Positions 1 to 8,522 of a stretch of DNA of 64,000 bases are shown here, one piece after another. Position 1 is the stretch's first letter; each line of letters begins with the position of its first letter. Source of the DNA: JAGNXB01 sp942490895. GTDB taxonomy: Bacteria > Bacteroidota > Bacteroidia > Chitinophagales > Saprospiraceae. The translations under genes were made by a program, and so were the position numbers. The notes below the pieces were generated by a model, which was not told where the DNA came from, searched no databases, and saw only the letters and a program-made list of their open reading frames with translations. Location: NCBI GenBank assembly GCA_942490895.1, contig CALNZC010000052.1, forward strand, positions 434,001 through 498,000, written 5' to 3'.

Positions 1-408
1 GCATTATACCCAGGACGATGGAATCTTGTTGGTCAGGAAGTCATTTACACCGCTACTAGCCGATCACTCGCTCTGGTAGAGATCCTTGTGCATCTCCCCC
101 GAAAATTGATCCCCAGGGATTTCATTTTGCAAACAATCGAAATCCCTTCCGACCTGCCCTATCTGAAGGTCGATGTGGTAGACCTTCCCATCCATTGGCA
201 ACAAATACCTCCCGGCACAGCGTCTCAACGTTACGGGTCATCACTTCTTGGCAATCATTTGATGGTTATGGTGCCTTCTGCGATCGTACAAGAGGAATGG
301 AATCTGCTGATCAATCCCCAATTACCGGGCAATTCCCGTATCCAACTCATCCGGGAAGAACCTTTCCCGTTGGATCATCGTCTTATCCTCCCTCGGAAGG
401 AATATTAA
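1..408 (+). CDS. RES-domain toxin, C-terminal part (5' end outside window)
   Basis: The frame is open from base 1 to the TAA at 406-408, so the gene begins left of the window. The visible 135 residues match the C-terminal two thirds of RES-domain proteins: GRWN near residue 6, then VIYTATSRSLALVEILVHL, and the typical VPSAIVQEEWNLLINP motif near the end. RES proteins degrade NAD+ and act as toxins, normally encoded just downstream of an Xre/DUF2384 antitoxin, which here would lie outside the window. A GTG at 88 is an internal valine, not a start. The stop overlaps the convergent DUF3052 gene by four bases. Family membership is well supported; toxicity and the partner are inferred. Confidence 0.85.
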   Translation, partial: ALYPGRWNLVGQEVIYTATSRSLALVEILVHLPRKLIPRDFILQTIEIPSDLPYLKVDVVDLPIHWQQIPPGTASQRYGSSLLGNHLMVMVPSAIVQEEWNLLINPQLPGNSRIQLIREEPFPLDHRLILPRKEY

Positions 409-794
409 CGGTCCTTTAGTCTGTAGACAAATTTGAGGGCACTCCACACATCATCGACGGAAGCCACCTTTACATCCACCAGCCCATTGGCCAGACCGAA
501 ATCACGCAAGATGTTTTCATTGAGATCGGACGGTACTTTGGAGCTCCGTTTAGGCCAACTGATCCAGAATCGTCCATCTTTTTTGAGGGCCCCTTTCCAT
601 GGAAAAAACTGAGCCTCCAGGGTCAGTTGATCCGGGCAAAAGACGTGGATCAAATCCAGTTCGGGACGAGTTGGTGGATGGGTAACAGGCTCCCAGGCGG
701 ATAGAATTTGATCTCCATAGACAATGCTGGCTGGCCAATGTCCAACGGCCATTCCTTCTTTGTATTCCAGTTTTTTCAGAAGTGGTACAGCCAT
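405..794 (-). CDS. DUF3052 family protein
   Basis: A 129-residue protein matching DUF3052: N-terminal PLLKKLEYKEGM, central WISWPKRSSKVPSDLNEN, then GLVDVKVASVDDVWSALKFV near the C-terminus. The function of the family is not established and no catalytic residues are recognisable. It is the last gene of a minus-strand operon. Its ATG overlaps the stop of the upstream RibD/DHFR-like gene (TAATG), which indicates translational coupling. No signal peptide or membrane segment is present, so it is probably cytoplasmic. Confidence 0.8.
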   Translation of the reverse strand: MAVPLLKKLEYKEGMAVGHWPASIVYGDQILSAWEPVTHPPTRPELDLIHVFCPDQLTLEAQFFPWKGALKKDGRFWISWPKRSSKVPSDLNENILRDFGLANGLVDVKVASVDDVWSALKFVYRLKDR

Positions 795-1309
795 TACGAC
801 ATCCGCTCACCATGCCATTGGACCAATCCGGATGGGAAGGTCTTGGCACTCAACGTATGGAATCCAGTCTGCGCCACTGGCCCGGTAAAGAGGTGGATCC
901 CCTTCCCCAGTACCACGGGATGTATAGACAGGATGATCTCATCTACCAGGCCCGCTTCAAAAAGGATGGCATTGATCTGGCCACCACCTACCAACCAGAT
1001 GGGCGCTCCCTCCTGTTCTTTTAGTTGCCGGGTAAATTCAACCGGATCACCAGCGACAAACCGCAAATGATCCGCCGGGGCACTGGTCAGGGTCCGGGTG
1101 AACACATAATTCATGCGATCAGTATGGGGGTAAGGTGACATTTGGGCAACAAAATCATAGGTCGTTCGGCCCATAAGCAGGGTGTCAATCCCTGCATAAA
1201 AGTCAAAGTATCCATAGTCGTCATCGCTGTACAGCCAATCGATTTCACCCTGAGGGCCAGCGATATATCCATCGATACTGATGGCGGTATAGAGGATCAC
1301 CTTTCTCAT
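794..1309 (-). CDS. Dihydrofolate reductase / RibD C-terminal family protein
   Basis: A 171-residue RibD-C/DHFR-like protein (YyaP/YwjB type). It starts RKVILYTAISIDGYIAG, has the NADPH-site-like DTLLMGRTTYDF near residue 43, the IWLVGGGQINAILFEAGLVDEI segment near 104, and ends with a PVVLGKGIHLF strand. Family members are NAD(P)H-dependent reductases of pterin- or ribitylamine-like substrates, but most stand-alone forms have no assigned substrate. It lies 6 bases after the PaaY-like gene and overlaps DUF3052, so the three genes form one unit. The fold assignment is firm; the reaction is unknown. Confidence 0.82.
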   Translation of the reverse strand: MRKVILYTAISIDGYIAGPQGEIDWLYSDDDYGYFDFYAGIDTLLMGRTTYDFVAQMSPYPHTDRMNYVFTRTLTSAPADHLRFVAGDPVEFTRQLKEQEGAPIWLVGGGQINAILFEAGLVDEIILSIHPVVLGKGIHLFTGPVAQTGFHTLSAKTFPSGLVQWHGERMS

Positions 1310-1315
1310 ATTATC

Positions 1316-1912
1316 TTAAATTTTCTTGATCGAATTCCAGGTTTGATATAACATCTCCTGCTCCGGACGAAATGCGGGCATTTCCGGAAGCGGGTCACAA
1401 GGCTTGAGGTGCTCATGGCATTCGCCCGGCAGGGACTGATACAGCTGAGTGCCTTTGGTTTTCCAGGCTAGCATATCATCAGAGACTTCCTTGATGACCT
1501 TCCCAGGATTACCGGCAATGATACTCCGTGCAGGAAACTGCTCCCCCGCTTTGATAAACGTCAGTGCTCCAACAATGCACTCCGCCCCGATGACCACTTC
1601 ATCCATAAGGACACTATTCATCCCGATGAGGCTGTTCCGACCAATGCGTGCACCATGAATAATGGCGCCATGCCCGATATGGGCCGACTCTTCCAGAACC
1701 ACAGTAATGCCGGGAAACATATGGATAGTGCAGTTCTCCTGTACATTGCAGCCATCCTGAATCTCAATACCGCCCCAATCTCCCCGAATGGCGGCCCCCG
1801 GACCGATATACACATCCTGACCGATGATCACATTCCCCGTGACCACTGCTTGGGGATGGACAAATGCCGTGGGGTGTACAACCGGGACAAATCCTTTAAA
1901 CGCGTAAAACAT
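1316..1912 (-). CDS. PaaY-like hexapeptide-repeat protein (gamma-carbonic anhydrase family)
   Basis: A 198-residue left-handed beta-helix protein with hexapeptide repeats from about residue 15 to 150. It starts FYAFKGFVPVVHPTAFVHP like PaaY, then ENCTIHMFPG and HIGHGAIIHG, which supply the three histidines that bind metal in gamma-class carbonic anhydrases, and IIAGNPGKVIKEVSDDMLAWK as in PaaY. PaaY of the phenylacetate pathway is a thioesterase that protects against stalled CoA thioesters. No other paa gene is in the window, so that role is not established here, and carbonic anhydrase or acyltransferase activity are alternatives. It is first gene of the operon with the RibD-like and DUF3052 genes. 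Confidence 0.8.
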   Translation of the reverse strand: MFYAFKGFVPVVHPTAFVHPQAVVTGNVIIGQDVYIGPGAAIRGDWGGIEIQDGCNVQENCTIHMFPGITVVLEESAHIGHGAIIHGARIGRNSLIGMNSVLMDEVVIGAECIVGALTFIKAGEQFPARSIIAGNPGKVIKEVSDDMLAWKTKGTQLYQSLPGECHEHLKPCDPLPEMPAFRPEQEMLYQTWNSIKKI

Positions 1913-2033
1913 GAGGTGGGATGACTAGATGTGATGTGTTGCTGTGTATCTGTGAAGATCATCAAATTCCACCAAATCAGGGATGTGATGGAGATCACTG
2001 ACAAACTAGTGGTGAGTCCTGCATCTTTGTATC

Positions 2034-2375
2034 ATGTTCGGATTTAGCAAAAAAACAGAAACCACTGAAGCACCAAAAAAGGTGAGCTTCAGCGAATTGA
2101 TCAAGGGCCCAAAGCCCGTTCTGGTCGATTTTTATGCCGATTGGTGTGGCCCTTGCCGCATGATGCCCCCCATCCTCAAGGAGGTCAAAAAAGCCCTCGG
2201 GGATGATGTGGAGATCATCAAGATCGATGTGGATCGCAATGGTCAACTGGCCGGATCCTTAAAGGTCCAGTCCATCCCGACCATCATGATCTTCAAAAAT
2301 GGTAAAGCCGTATGGCGACAGTCAGGCGTGGCTCCTGCTCCGGCCCTGATCGAGGCTGTACGTGGACAGTTGTAA
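2034..2375 (+). CDS. Thioredoxin
   Basis: A 113-residue single-domain thioredoxin. The active site WCGPC is at residues 37-41, the cis-proline SIP at 80-82, and the preceding PVLVDFYAD strand and following LKEVKKAL helix are standard. A 20-residue Lys/Glu-rich N-terminal extension precedes the fold, with no signal peptide, so it should work in the cytoplasm as a disulfide reductant. It stands alone: the upstream operon is divergent and a strong hairpin terminator follows. A CATCTTTG box just before the ATG resembles a Bacteroidota -7 element with one mismatch. Several thioredoxins are usual per genome, so I do not assign trxA. Confidence 0.93.
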   Translation: MFGFSKKTETTEAPKKVSFSELIKGPKPVLVDFYADWCGPCRMMPPILKEVKKALGDDVEIIKIDVDRNGQLAGSLKVQSIPTIMIFKNGKAVWRQSGVAPAPALIEAVRGQL

Positions 2376-2395
2376 TCATTCCTGTCCTTGAATTT

Positions 2396-2431
2396 CGCTC
2401 ATTCCAGGTGGTAACAAACCAGGAATGAGCG
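2396..2431 (+). terminator. Rho-independent terminator after thioredoxin
   Basis: A perfect 10-bp inverted repeat (CGCTCATTCC / GGAATGAGCG) with a 16-base loop, followed by TTTAATTAT. It lies 20 bases past the thioredoxin stop and separates it from hemW. Confidence 0.75.
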
Positions 2432-2471
2432 TTTAATTATACTAGCAGGCTACCCCTCCCGGTCTTTCCCC

Positions 2472-2479
2472 TACCTTTG
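2472..2479 (+). promoter_or_regulatory. Bacteroidota -7 box upstream of hemW
   Basis: TACCTTTG matches the Bacteroidota sigma-A -7 consensus TAnnTTTG exactly. The hemW ATG follows after 5 bases, so the transcript would have almost no leader. No clear TTTG -33 element is seen at the usual spacing, so the call rests on the -7 box and position. Confidence 0.5.
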
Positions 2480-2484
2480 TTTCT

Positions 2485-3597
2485 ATGGCCGGCATCTATC
2501 TGCATATTCCATTTTGTCGAAAGGCGTGCCACTACTGTAATTTTCATTTTTCCACTTCTCTACGTCTCAAAGACAATCTCCTTTCGGCGCTGCATCAAGA
2601 GATCATTTCCCGAAAAAATGAGCTCCCGGATGATCCGTTTTCTACCCTCTATTTTGGTGGCGGTACACCGTCTGTGTTGACATCAGAAGAATTGCATCAA
2701 CTCTTGCAGTTACTTCGTAAGCATTATCCGATCACTGCAGATCCGGAGATCACCCTGGAGGCCAACCCGGACGACCTGACGGAAGAATATCTGGAACAGC
2801 TCCACGCCATCGGGATCAATCGATTGTCCATCGGAGTCCAGTCGTTCTCTCCAACAGATCTGGCCTATATGAACCGGAGCCACGATGCCCATCAAGCCAT
2901 TACCTCGCTCCAATGGGCAAAACAAGCCGGGTTTCCCAGCTTGAATGCCGATCTGATCTACGGCACACCGGGCATGACCGATGATACCTTTCTGGAGAAT
3001 ATTAAAACGATGGTGGAGGCCGGCGTGGATCACATCTCCGCCTATGCGCTTACAGTCGAGCCGAAAACGGCCCTGGCCCATTTTGTCAAATCAGGGTCTT
3101 CCCCCTCTCCAGAAGATGAACAGACGGTTCGTCAATTTGCCTTGCTTCGACAGACCCTGGCGCAAGCCGGTTTTGATCATTATGAGATCAGTAACTGGTC
3201 CCTCCCCGGACGAGAGTCAAAGCACAATACCAGCTACTGGCAAGGGGCGCACTATCTGGGATTTGGCCCTGCTGCCCACAGCTATAACGGACAAGTCCGA
3301 TCCTGGAATGTGGCGAATAACCCAGCCTATATAAATGGCATTCAAAAAGGTAGCTTGGTGAGGGAAACCGAAGTCCTTTCTGCCGCTGAAAAGTTTAATG
3401 AATATGTGCTCACTCGTTTACGTACCAAGTGGGGATGCCGAATGGCTGATCTCACCTCAGAGGAGCAGTCACATTTCAAACATGCCGTCCGCCCCTTTCT
3501 GGAGAAGGCATGGGTTTATGAACGAGACAATACATTTCGATTGACAGAATCCGGGCTGGATTTTGCGGATCATATCTCCGCGGAGCTTTTCAGATAA
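2485..3597 (+). CDS. hemW: Radical SAM heme chaperone HemW
   Basis: A 370-residue radical SAM protein of the HemN/HemW group. The protein begins MAGIYLHIPFCRKACHYCNF, giving the CxxxCxxC iron-sulfur cluster motif at C11, C15 and C18. FGGGTPS follows near residue 57, then the NRLSIGVQSF and ADLIYGTPG motifs, and a HemN C-terminal domain from about 290. HemW binds and delivers heme rather than oxidising coproporphyrinogen; the lack of the longer HemN N-terminal region and the first residues at the cluster favour HemW. It is convergent with yebC, with 13 bases between the stops. Confidence 0.93.
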   Translation: MAGIYLHIPFCRKACHYCNFHFSTSLRLKDNLLSALHQEIISRKNELPDDPFSTLYFGGGTPSVLTSEELHQLLQLLRKHYPITADPEITLEANPDDLTEEYLEQLHAIGINRLSIGVQSFSPTDLAYMNRSHDAHQAITSLQWAKQAGFPSLNADLIYGTPGMTDDTFLENIKTMVEAGVDHISAYALTVEPKTALAHFVKSGSSPSPEDEQTVRQFALLRQTLAQAGFDHYEISNWSLPGRESKHNTSYWQGAHYLGFGPAAHSYNGQVRSWNVANNPAYINGIQKGSLVRETEVLSAAEKFNEYVLTRLRTKWGCRMADLTSEEQSHFKHAVRPFLEKAWVYERDNTFRLTESGLDFADHISAELFR

Positions 3598-3610
3598 GAT
3601 CTCAGGGTCG

Positions 3611-4321
3611 TCAAGCCAAGGTGGTGAACACCTGGTTGACATCATCATCCTCTTCCAAGCGCTCGAGCAATTTCTCGACATCCGCGATCTCCGCTTCAGT
3701 CAATTTTTTGGTCATCGTAGGGATGCGTTCAAAGCCGGAGGAGTCCACTTCCATGCCTTTTTCTTCCAGGAAGGTCTGTAATGAGCCGAAGGATTCGAAA
3801 GCACCATAGATCACGACCAGGCCCTCTTCTTCCCCCAATTCTTCACCGCCAAAGTCGATCATTTCAAATTCCAGTTCTTCCAGATCCACACCTTCCGGCA
3901 AGACCACTTTGAAAAAACACTTGTGATCGAACAAATAATCGACTGACCCGGAGGTCCCTAAACTTCCGTTGCACTTATTAAAGTATGACCGTACGTTAGC
4001 CACTGTCCTGGTTGGATTATCCGTTGCACATTCGACTAGGACCGCTATACCGTGAGGGGCATATCCTTCATACACCAACTCCTTGTATTCCTCCTGATCC
4101 TTGGAAGAGGCTTTTTTAATGGCCCGCTCGACATTTTCCTTGGGCATGTTTGCCGCCTTCGCATTCTGTATGGCTGCACGAAGCTTCGGGTTGGCTTCTG
4201 GTTCCGGGCCACCTTCCTTTACAGAAATGGCGATCTGCTTGCCGATTCGGGTAAAGGCTTTAGCCATACTGGCCCAACGCTTCATTTTTGTGGCCTTGCG
4301 ATATTCGAATGCTCTTCCCAT
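3611..4321 (-). CDS. YebC/PmpR (TACO1) family protein
   Basis: A 236-residue YebC-family protein of usual length. It starts MGRAFEYRKATKMKRWASMAKAF, with KLRAAIQNAKAANMPKENVERAIKK near residue 50 and the YEGYAPHGIAVLVE segment near 85; the C-terminal half carries the two ferredoxin-like domains. Family members were first described as transcriptional regulators; later work on YebC/TACO1 supports a role in translation of proline-rich or other stalling sequences. A TAATTTTG -7 box lies 23 bases upstream on the minus strand and a terminator separates it from the TerB-like gene. Confidence 0.92.
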   Translation of the reverse strand: MGRAFEYRKATKMKRWASMAKAFTRIGKQIAISVKEGGPEPEANPKLRAAIQNAKAANMPKENVERAIKKASSKDQEEYKELVYEGYAPHGIAVLVECATDNPTRTVANVRSYFNKCNGSLGTSGSVDYLFDHKCFFKVVLPEGVDLEELEFEMIDFGGEELGEEEGLVVIYGAFESFGSLQTFLEEKGMEVDSSGFERIPTMTKKLTEAEIADVEKLLERLEEDDDVNQVFTTLA

Positions 4322-4344
4322 GGTTGTTCTATTCTATGGCGATG

Positions 4345-4352
4345 CAAAATTA
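4345..4352 (-). promoter_or_regulatory. -7 box of yebC
   Basis: On the minus strand the sequence is TAATTTTG, a full match to TAnnTTTG, 23 bases before the yebC ATG. No clear -33 element was found. Confidence 0.45.
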
Positions 4353-4421
4353 GGCGGAATCTCCCTTGGATGCATCCTTTCCTTTGGAAATTCTTCTCAT
4401 CTAAATACGCTTCATCACATG

Positions 4422-4456
4422 AAAAAAGCCCAGTACTACAGGGTACGGGACTTTTT
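4422..4456 (-). terminator. Terminator between the TerB-like gene and yebC
   Basis: On the minus strand AAAAAGTCCCGTAC pairs, with two imperfect positions, with GTACTGGGCTTTTT around a 6-base loop, ending in a T run. It starts about 20 bases past the stop of the TerB-like gene and could work in both directions. Confidence 0.7.
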
Positions 4457-4477
4457 CCAACTGGTCAATATTGGTCG

Positions 4478-4810
4478 TTACAGTTGTTTGGCGATCATTT
4501 CGATCACCTGCTGTTCAAACTGGCTAAAATGCTCACCTGCCTGACACAGTCCCGTCATTTCCTTCTTCAGGGATTCCAACCCGGAATCTCCAGGAAAGAA
4601 TCGAGGCCGGAGTGCTTGCATGACTTCGAGGCATTGAATATCGTTACACTGACTCGCCGGTTTACGAATATCATCCAGGTGGTCTTTACCCAGATGATCT
4701 GCTATATATTGTAGTTCCTGATCCTCCAGTTGGCCATCGGCCTCGGCCAGGTATAACAGGATAAAGGCCAGATAGTCCTGCTTATCCCATTTGTCGGTGT
4801 CGATGTGCAT
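4478..4810 (-). CDS. TerB-like helical protein
   Basis: A 110-residue, all-helical, acidic protein. The segment AFILLYLAEADGQLEDQELQYI near residue 15 fits the TerB/tellurite-resistance-like pattern (A-x-x-D-G-x-x-x-x-x-E) found in many small Bacteroidota proteins, and the rest, including FSQFEQQVIEMIAKQL at the end, is consistent with that helical bundle. No other tellurite-resistance genes are near, so resistance is not implied. It has no signal peptide. The assignment rests on that one motif and on length. Confidence 0.6.
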   Translation of the reverse strand: MHIDTDKWDKQDYLAFILLYLAEADGQLEDQELQYIADHLGKDHLDDIRKPASQCNDIQCLEVMQALRPRFFPGDSGLESLKKEMTGLCQAGEHFSQFEQQVIEMIAKQL

Positions 4811-5047
4811 AGGTTCAATTTGTGGTCAAAATAGAAAAAACCATGGACAAGTGATGGAAAGTTCAACTACTAGAGAGCAGTTCATGGCTGACCATCCGTT
4901 CATTCCTGTCTAAGACGAGGCTGAGCGAATCGATCAATATGCTCTGGCAAACAGGACTCTTTGAGCAGTGATTATCCCGTCAGGATGCAGGTGATTACCA
5001 GAGCATCTTGTGGATCTTAGCCACTTGGCAATAGTAATTTTGATTGC

Positions 5048-5965
5048 TCATTGCCCCAATACCAAAGATCCAGTAGCAACAACTCGTCCCCTTAAAGAGG
5101 TGAAATGCCAAAAATAGAACCCCGCTGGATACGATGTCAAGTTGCTTATTTCACGGGATGAGTCACCTTCTTTCAAGGAGATCTCCAGCACTTTTCTTCC
5201 ATGGATATCAACCAATGACCAGATTCCCGGTTCAGACCACCCGGAAATCTGAATTGCATCTTGTGCCGGGTTTGGCAGCACCACAAATTTGTCTTCTGAT
5301 GTGATTTCTGATGTCGAGGAAATATCATCATAATAATCACAAGCAAATTGAGGGTTGAAATTGTAAAGCTTTCCATTCTCTTCATAACATCGGATTGGAC
5401 GTGGCATATAAGCCCACTGGTCGATGCCACAGTCCTCCAGATAGGTGGGACTCAGATAGGCTCGTCCGCCAATTTTTTCCAAGATATAATCCCCCCAGAT
5501 ATCCAGAATTGGCGGTGTCTTGATAGCCATCGCTTTTAACGTATCATCACCAAATGCCCAGTCGAACAACCCTGTGACCTGCACCTTGATATCCACTCCA
5601 TTAAAGTTTGACAATCCCTTCACCGTCCATTCACTTCCTACCTGAGCTGTATAATCATACAAAAGTTCGAATTCACTGGTCACTGAGCTGTAGAAAAAGA
5701 CCGAATCATTTCGAGTGAACACATGCGCGGGATTGGGCAACCCGCAGCCACTCAAATTTTCAATCACTCGACACAACTGCCCGGATTTTATTTCTTCGCC
5801 GGTCACTTCAACGATAATAAAGGAATCCGCAGGAATGGGGTCCACCACAATCTGATTGATATACCACTTTGCTCCCACAGGGGCAAAGTCTACTTTTTGA
5901 GCATGCAGGATACTCCCTATCAACAAAAGACTTAAAATGAAGTAGGATCGAATCATGACAATCAT
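5048..5965 (-). CDS. Secreted protein with T9SS sorting domain
   Basis: A 305-residue exported protein. Residues 1-22 form a signal peptide (IRSYFILSLLLIGSILHA, then Q). The middle has no recognised domain. The last ~75 residues form a type A T9SS sorting domain: VVLPNPAQDAIQISG, then SLVDIHGRKVLEI and YPAGFYFWHF. The protein should pass the inner membrane by Sec and the outer membrane by the T9SS. It follows the next T9SS cargo gene by 18 bases on the same strand, so the two are probably co-transcribed. Methionine 4 is an equally good start. Confidence 0.82.
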   Translation of the reverse strand: MIVMIRSYFILSLLLIGSILHAQKVDFAPVGAKWYINQIVVDPIPADSFIIVEVTGEEIKSGQLCRVIENLSGCGLPNPAHVFTRNDSVFFYSSVTSEFELLYDYTAQVGSEWTVKGLSNFNGVDIKVQVTGLFDWAFGDDTLKAMAIKTPPILDIWGDYILEKIGGRAYLSPTYLEDCGIDQWAYMPRPIRCYEENGKLYNFNPQFACDYYDDISSTSEITSEDKFVVLPNPAQDAIQISGWSEPGIWSLVDIHGRKVLEISLKEGDSSREISNLTSYPAGFYFWHFTSLRGRVVATGSLVLGQ

Positions 5966-5983
5966 CTATTAAGGATTCAAAAA

Positions 5984-7603
5984 TTAACGTTGAATAACCA
6001 GCTTCCCACTCCCCACAGGATACCCTCCATTGGTCAACACCAAAAAATAACTTCCCATCGACAAACCCGTAAGATCGAGATCCATCTGATTAGAATTGCT
6101 CTGCGGCCAGGACCAGGTCTGAACCACCCGCCCTTGCAGATCATAACAAGTCAGTACACCACGATCCAGGTGTGATCTTGTTTGCTCAGGCAGCTGAACC
6201 ACCACATGATCCGATGCTGGATTTGGCGCCACGTGCAACAAGGGCACTACCAGTGGTGCAAGCTCCTGAAAATTTTCTAACGCAGTGATCACCTGCAGCA
6301 CGCCGTCACATCCCGGCTCCAGACAGCCCAAGCTATCCAGCACGACAAATAAAACATTAAAATTCAACGGTGGCCAATTCGGGTTGGTCACCGTATCCAC
6401 ACTGTCTGTCACGATACCCGTGATGGCCAGCCGGTGGTCATCCAACTCCGTCACGCTGACGAAGGCCAGGAAGGCTCCCGGCCAGGGTCGCGCTAATGAG
6501 TCATTATAAATCCGCTCCCACAGCAATTCGCCCTCCGCTGAATAGCGCTCGATAAAGGATTGACCACGACCCCAAGCAGATCGTTGCACTCCTGTCACGA
6601 TAATATCTCCGTTTGCCGCCTCAAGTAAATCATTTGCTCCGGTCAATCCCAACAGAATATCCCAATGATGCTCTACTGTTTTAATGCCATTCTTATCATA
6701 CCATCGCAAATTGCGCCACGGCCCTGGACCTTTATTGACGACGAATGTATCCTTCTGCATGGCTGCCACAAATCCTCCGTTTGCAGTAGAAGTAGTAAAG
6801 GGCAATTGGTTATCATTTTGCGAATCGATCAATACCTTTTTCCAGAGCACGTCCCCATCTCCATTGATCTTCACATATTGATAATATACCCGCATCCAGT
6901 TGCCCGTTGGTAAGGGGTATCGTGCAAGTGTACTGATTATATAATTTCCATCACTTGTCGGTGTCAAATTGCCATAGGCCAGTGTTCCTAAATAATCATC
7001 CTTGATTTCCTTATACCACAGGAGATTTCCATTCGCATCGGTTTTCAGAACATAACATTCCGATTCCTGCCAATCTCCATTTTCATACCTTGAGTAATCG
7101 CCATACATTAATATATCCCCTACAGGTGTCATACATACATCCGTGCCGTAATACCTCCGATCCGGATCTTCCAATTCCGGAAAGGTCGTCATCCACACAA
7201 CATTCAAGAACGGGTCATACTTGACTAACAACGTCCGCATCAAACCTTGATTATAGTCAAACCATTCACCCGTAAAAAGCAGACAACTATCTGGTGTGAC
7301 AACACCTTTTGTAATGGCGATGTCACCTTGCGGGCTTTCGAAGAGCACCTGATCTTCTACCTGAAAATCATCAAGCCCAATCCGAATTAAATGACACGCT
7401 CGTTTATCATTAAACTCGACATAACCATTTTCAATAAAAACCAGATCACCAATTGTGATGACAATTAAACCTTTGTCAAAAAAAGGAAAATCTGTTGTTG
7501 AAGTGTGTGGATCAATGGAGCCCAAGAAAGTTTGCTCAGATTGACTAACTAAATTAACGCAATTAAAAAGAAGTAGGAAAAGGATATAGTGAGGCCTATG
7601 CAT
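5984..7603 (-). CDS. Secreted beta-propeller-like protein with T9SS sorting domain
   Basis: A 539-residue exported protein with an N-terminal signal peptide ending near residue 20 (LFNCVNLVSQ). The body has loose repeats of the type DANGNLLWYKE, NGDGDVLWKK and SAEGELLWER, each about 60-80 residues apart. These resemble PQQ/Kelch-like blades, suggesting a beta-propeller. The C-terminus has a T9SS type A domain (VAPNPASDHVVVQLPEQ, then CYDLQGRVVQTW and GSYFLVLTNGG). No enzymatic residues are recognisable, so a surface or secreted binding role is only an inference. It lies between a hairpin terminator and the 305-residue cargo gene. Confidence 0.8.
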   Translation of the reverse strand: MHRPHYILFLLLFNCVNLVSQSEQTFLGSIDPHTSTTDFPFFDKGLIVITIGDLVFIENGYVEFNDKRACHLIRIGLDDFQVEDQVLFESPQGDIAITKGVVTPDSCLLFTGEWFDYNQGLMRTLLVKYDPFLNVVWMTTFPELEDPDRRYYGTDVCMTPVGDILMYGDYSRYENGDWQESECYVLKTDANGNLLWYKEIKDDYLGTLAYGNLTPTSDGNYIISTLARYPLPTGNWMRVYYQYVKINGDGDVLWKKVLIDSQNDNQLPFTTSTANGGFVAAMQKDTFVVNKGPGPWRNLRWYDKNGIKTVEHHWDILLGLTGANDLLEAANGDIIVTGVQRSAWGRGQSFIERYSAEGELLWERIYNDSLARPWPGAFLAFVSVTELDDHRLAITGIVTDSVDTVTNPNWPPLNFNVLFVVLDSLGCLEPGCDGVLQVITALENFQELAPLVVPLLHVAPNPASDHVVVQLPEQTRSHLDRGVLTCYDLQGRVVQTWSWPQSNSNQMDLDLTGLSMGSYFLVLTNGGYPVGSGKLVIQR

Positions 7604-7618
7604 ACAATTACATTAATA

Positions 7619-7649
7619 ATATCGGGCGGCTTGATTGTCCGCCCGATAT
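7619..7649 (-). terminator. Hairpin terminator downstream of the broken metalloprotease gene
   Basis: A perfect 11-bp inverted repeat (ATATCGGGCGG / CCGCCCGATAT) with a 9-base loop, in an AT-rich context, between the stop at 7665 and the start of the next gene at 7603. The minus-strand tail after the stem is TATTATTAATG, weakly T-rich. Confidence 0.65.
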
Positions 7650-7664
7650 CATGATAAAATAAAC

Positions 7665-8522
7665 TTAGTGCTGGATGGTTACTTTGGTAGATTCCAAAAT
7701 CTGACCAGATGAAGCATCTTTAATCAGAATTACAACAAGACCCGTAGGCCAATCCGTCACGAGATATCGAATACTCACTGATTTAGTAAGAATTCGATTC
7801 GTCAGAATTTGACCAGTTACACCGTGAATAACTTCAACCGTGTAAACTTGATTGGGCGGGAGACCTTCAGCAGGTTGCCATTCAATTATCAACTCCTCAG
7901 TGGCGGGATTTGGAGAAACACTTATTCCACTAACAACACTGGAAGGTTGTTGCACTTGAGACTCTCTTAATCCAGAAACCCCGATATCCGGAATCTGTGG
8001 CATAATTACTGTACCGGTGAGACGCGATAACAAGGTCTGTGCCATACCCGACTCTGTGGTGCCACTGGTGGCAATGTCTGTCAGAGTAGTTTCTTGAGAC
8101 GTGGTCAATACAAATGCAGTGTCACTGAGCACATCACGATTGATCTGCTGGATCTGCACAAATTGCTGGTCCTCCACTTTTGTGCCAGGAAACAGACTCA
8201 AAAGCGTATCTACTGTGAGCCAATCTTCCATGTACAAGGCTAATGAAACAAGCCTTCGTTGGTTCATCGGATTGACATCCGACTGGAGCATAGATTGAAG
8301 AGCCATCCAACTTGCGCTAGACATATAGTCTTTCACCAAGCCATTTACGGAACGCTCTCTGCGTGAAACAAGCTGCTGCCAGAGTGCCTCCAATGCTGGG
8401 TCGTACTCCTCTATTAATTGTCCTTCCACAATGGAGATGGCTATTCTCAAGCTATCCAGGCAGGCTATACTGGTACATGGCTCCTCTCCAGGTGGTATGA
8501 ATAAGGAGGCACAAGAAAGCAT
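7665..8522 (-). CDS. C-terminal fragment of frameshifted metalloprotease/beta-helix gene (part 3 of 3)
   Basis: This 285-residue frame is the end of a larger gene on this strand, not an independent gene. The same frame is coding-like up to about 8549 (reading FPYTPDCWNMLSC into the methionine used here), where it meets the end of the middle fragment. It has no signal peptide of its own and ends with a T9SS type A domain (SVSPNPATEELIIEWQP, then TVEVIHGVTGQIL). The ~150 residues before that are helical and unrecognised. A single missing T in the TTT run at 8547-8549 would explain the break. See the neighbouring fragments for the rest of the protein. Confidence 0.7.
   Translation of the reverse strand: MLSCASLFIPPGEEPCTSIACLDSLRIAISIVEGQLIEEYDPALEALWQQLVSRRERSVNGLVKDYMSSASWMALQSMLQSDVNPMNQRRLVSLALYMEDWLTVDTLLSLFPGTKVEDQQFVQIQQINRDVLSDTAFVLTTSQETTLTDIATSGTTESGMAQTLLSRLTGTVIMPQIPDIGVSGLRESQVQQPSSVVSGISVSPNPATEELIIEWQPAEGLPPNQVYTVEVIHGVTGQILTNRILTKSVSIRYLVTDWPTGLVVILIKDASSGQILESTKVTIQH

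Noticed and set aside
4939..5006. 9-bp inverted repeat (ATGCTCTGG / CCAGAGCAT) as terminator or attachment site
   Set aside because: The arms are 50 bases apart with no T run and no flanking duplication; it could be chance.
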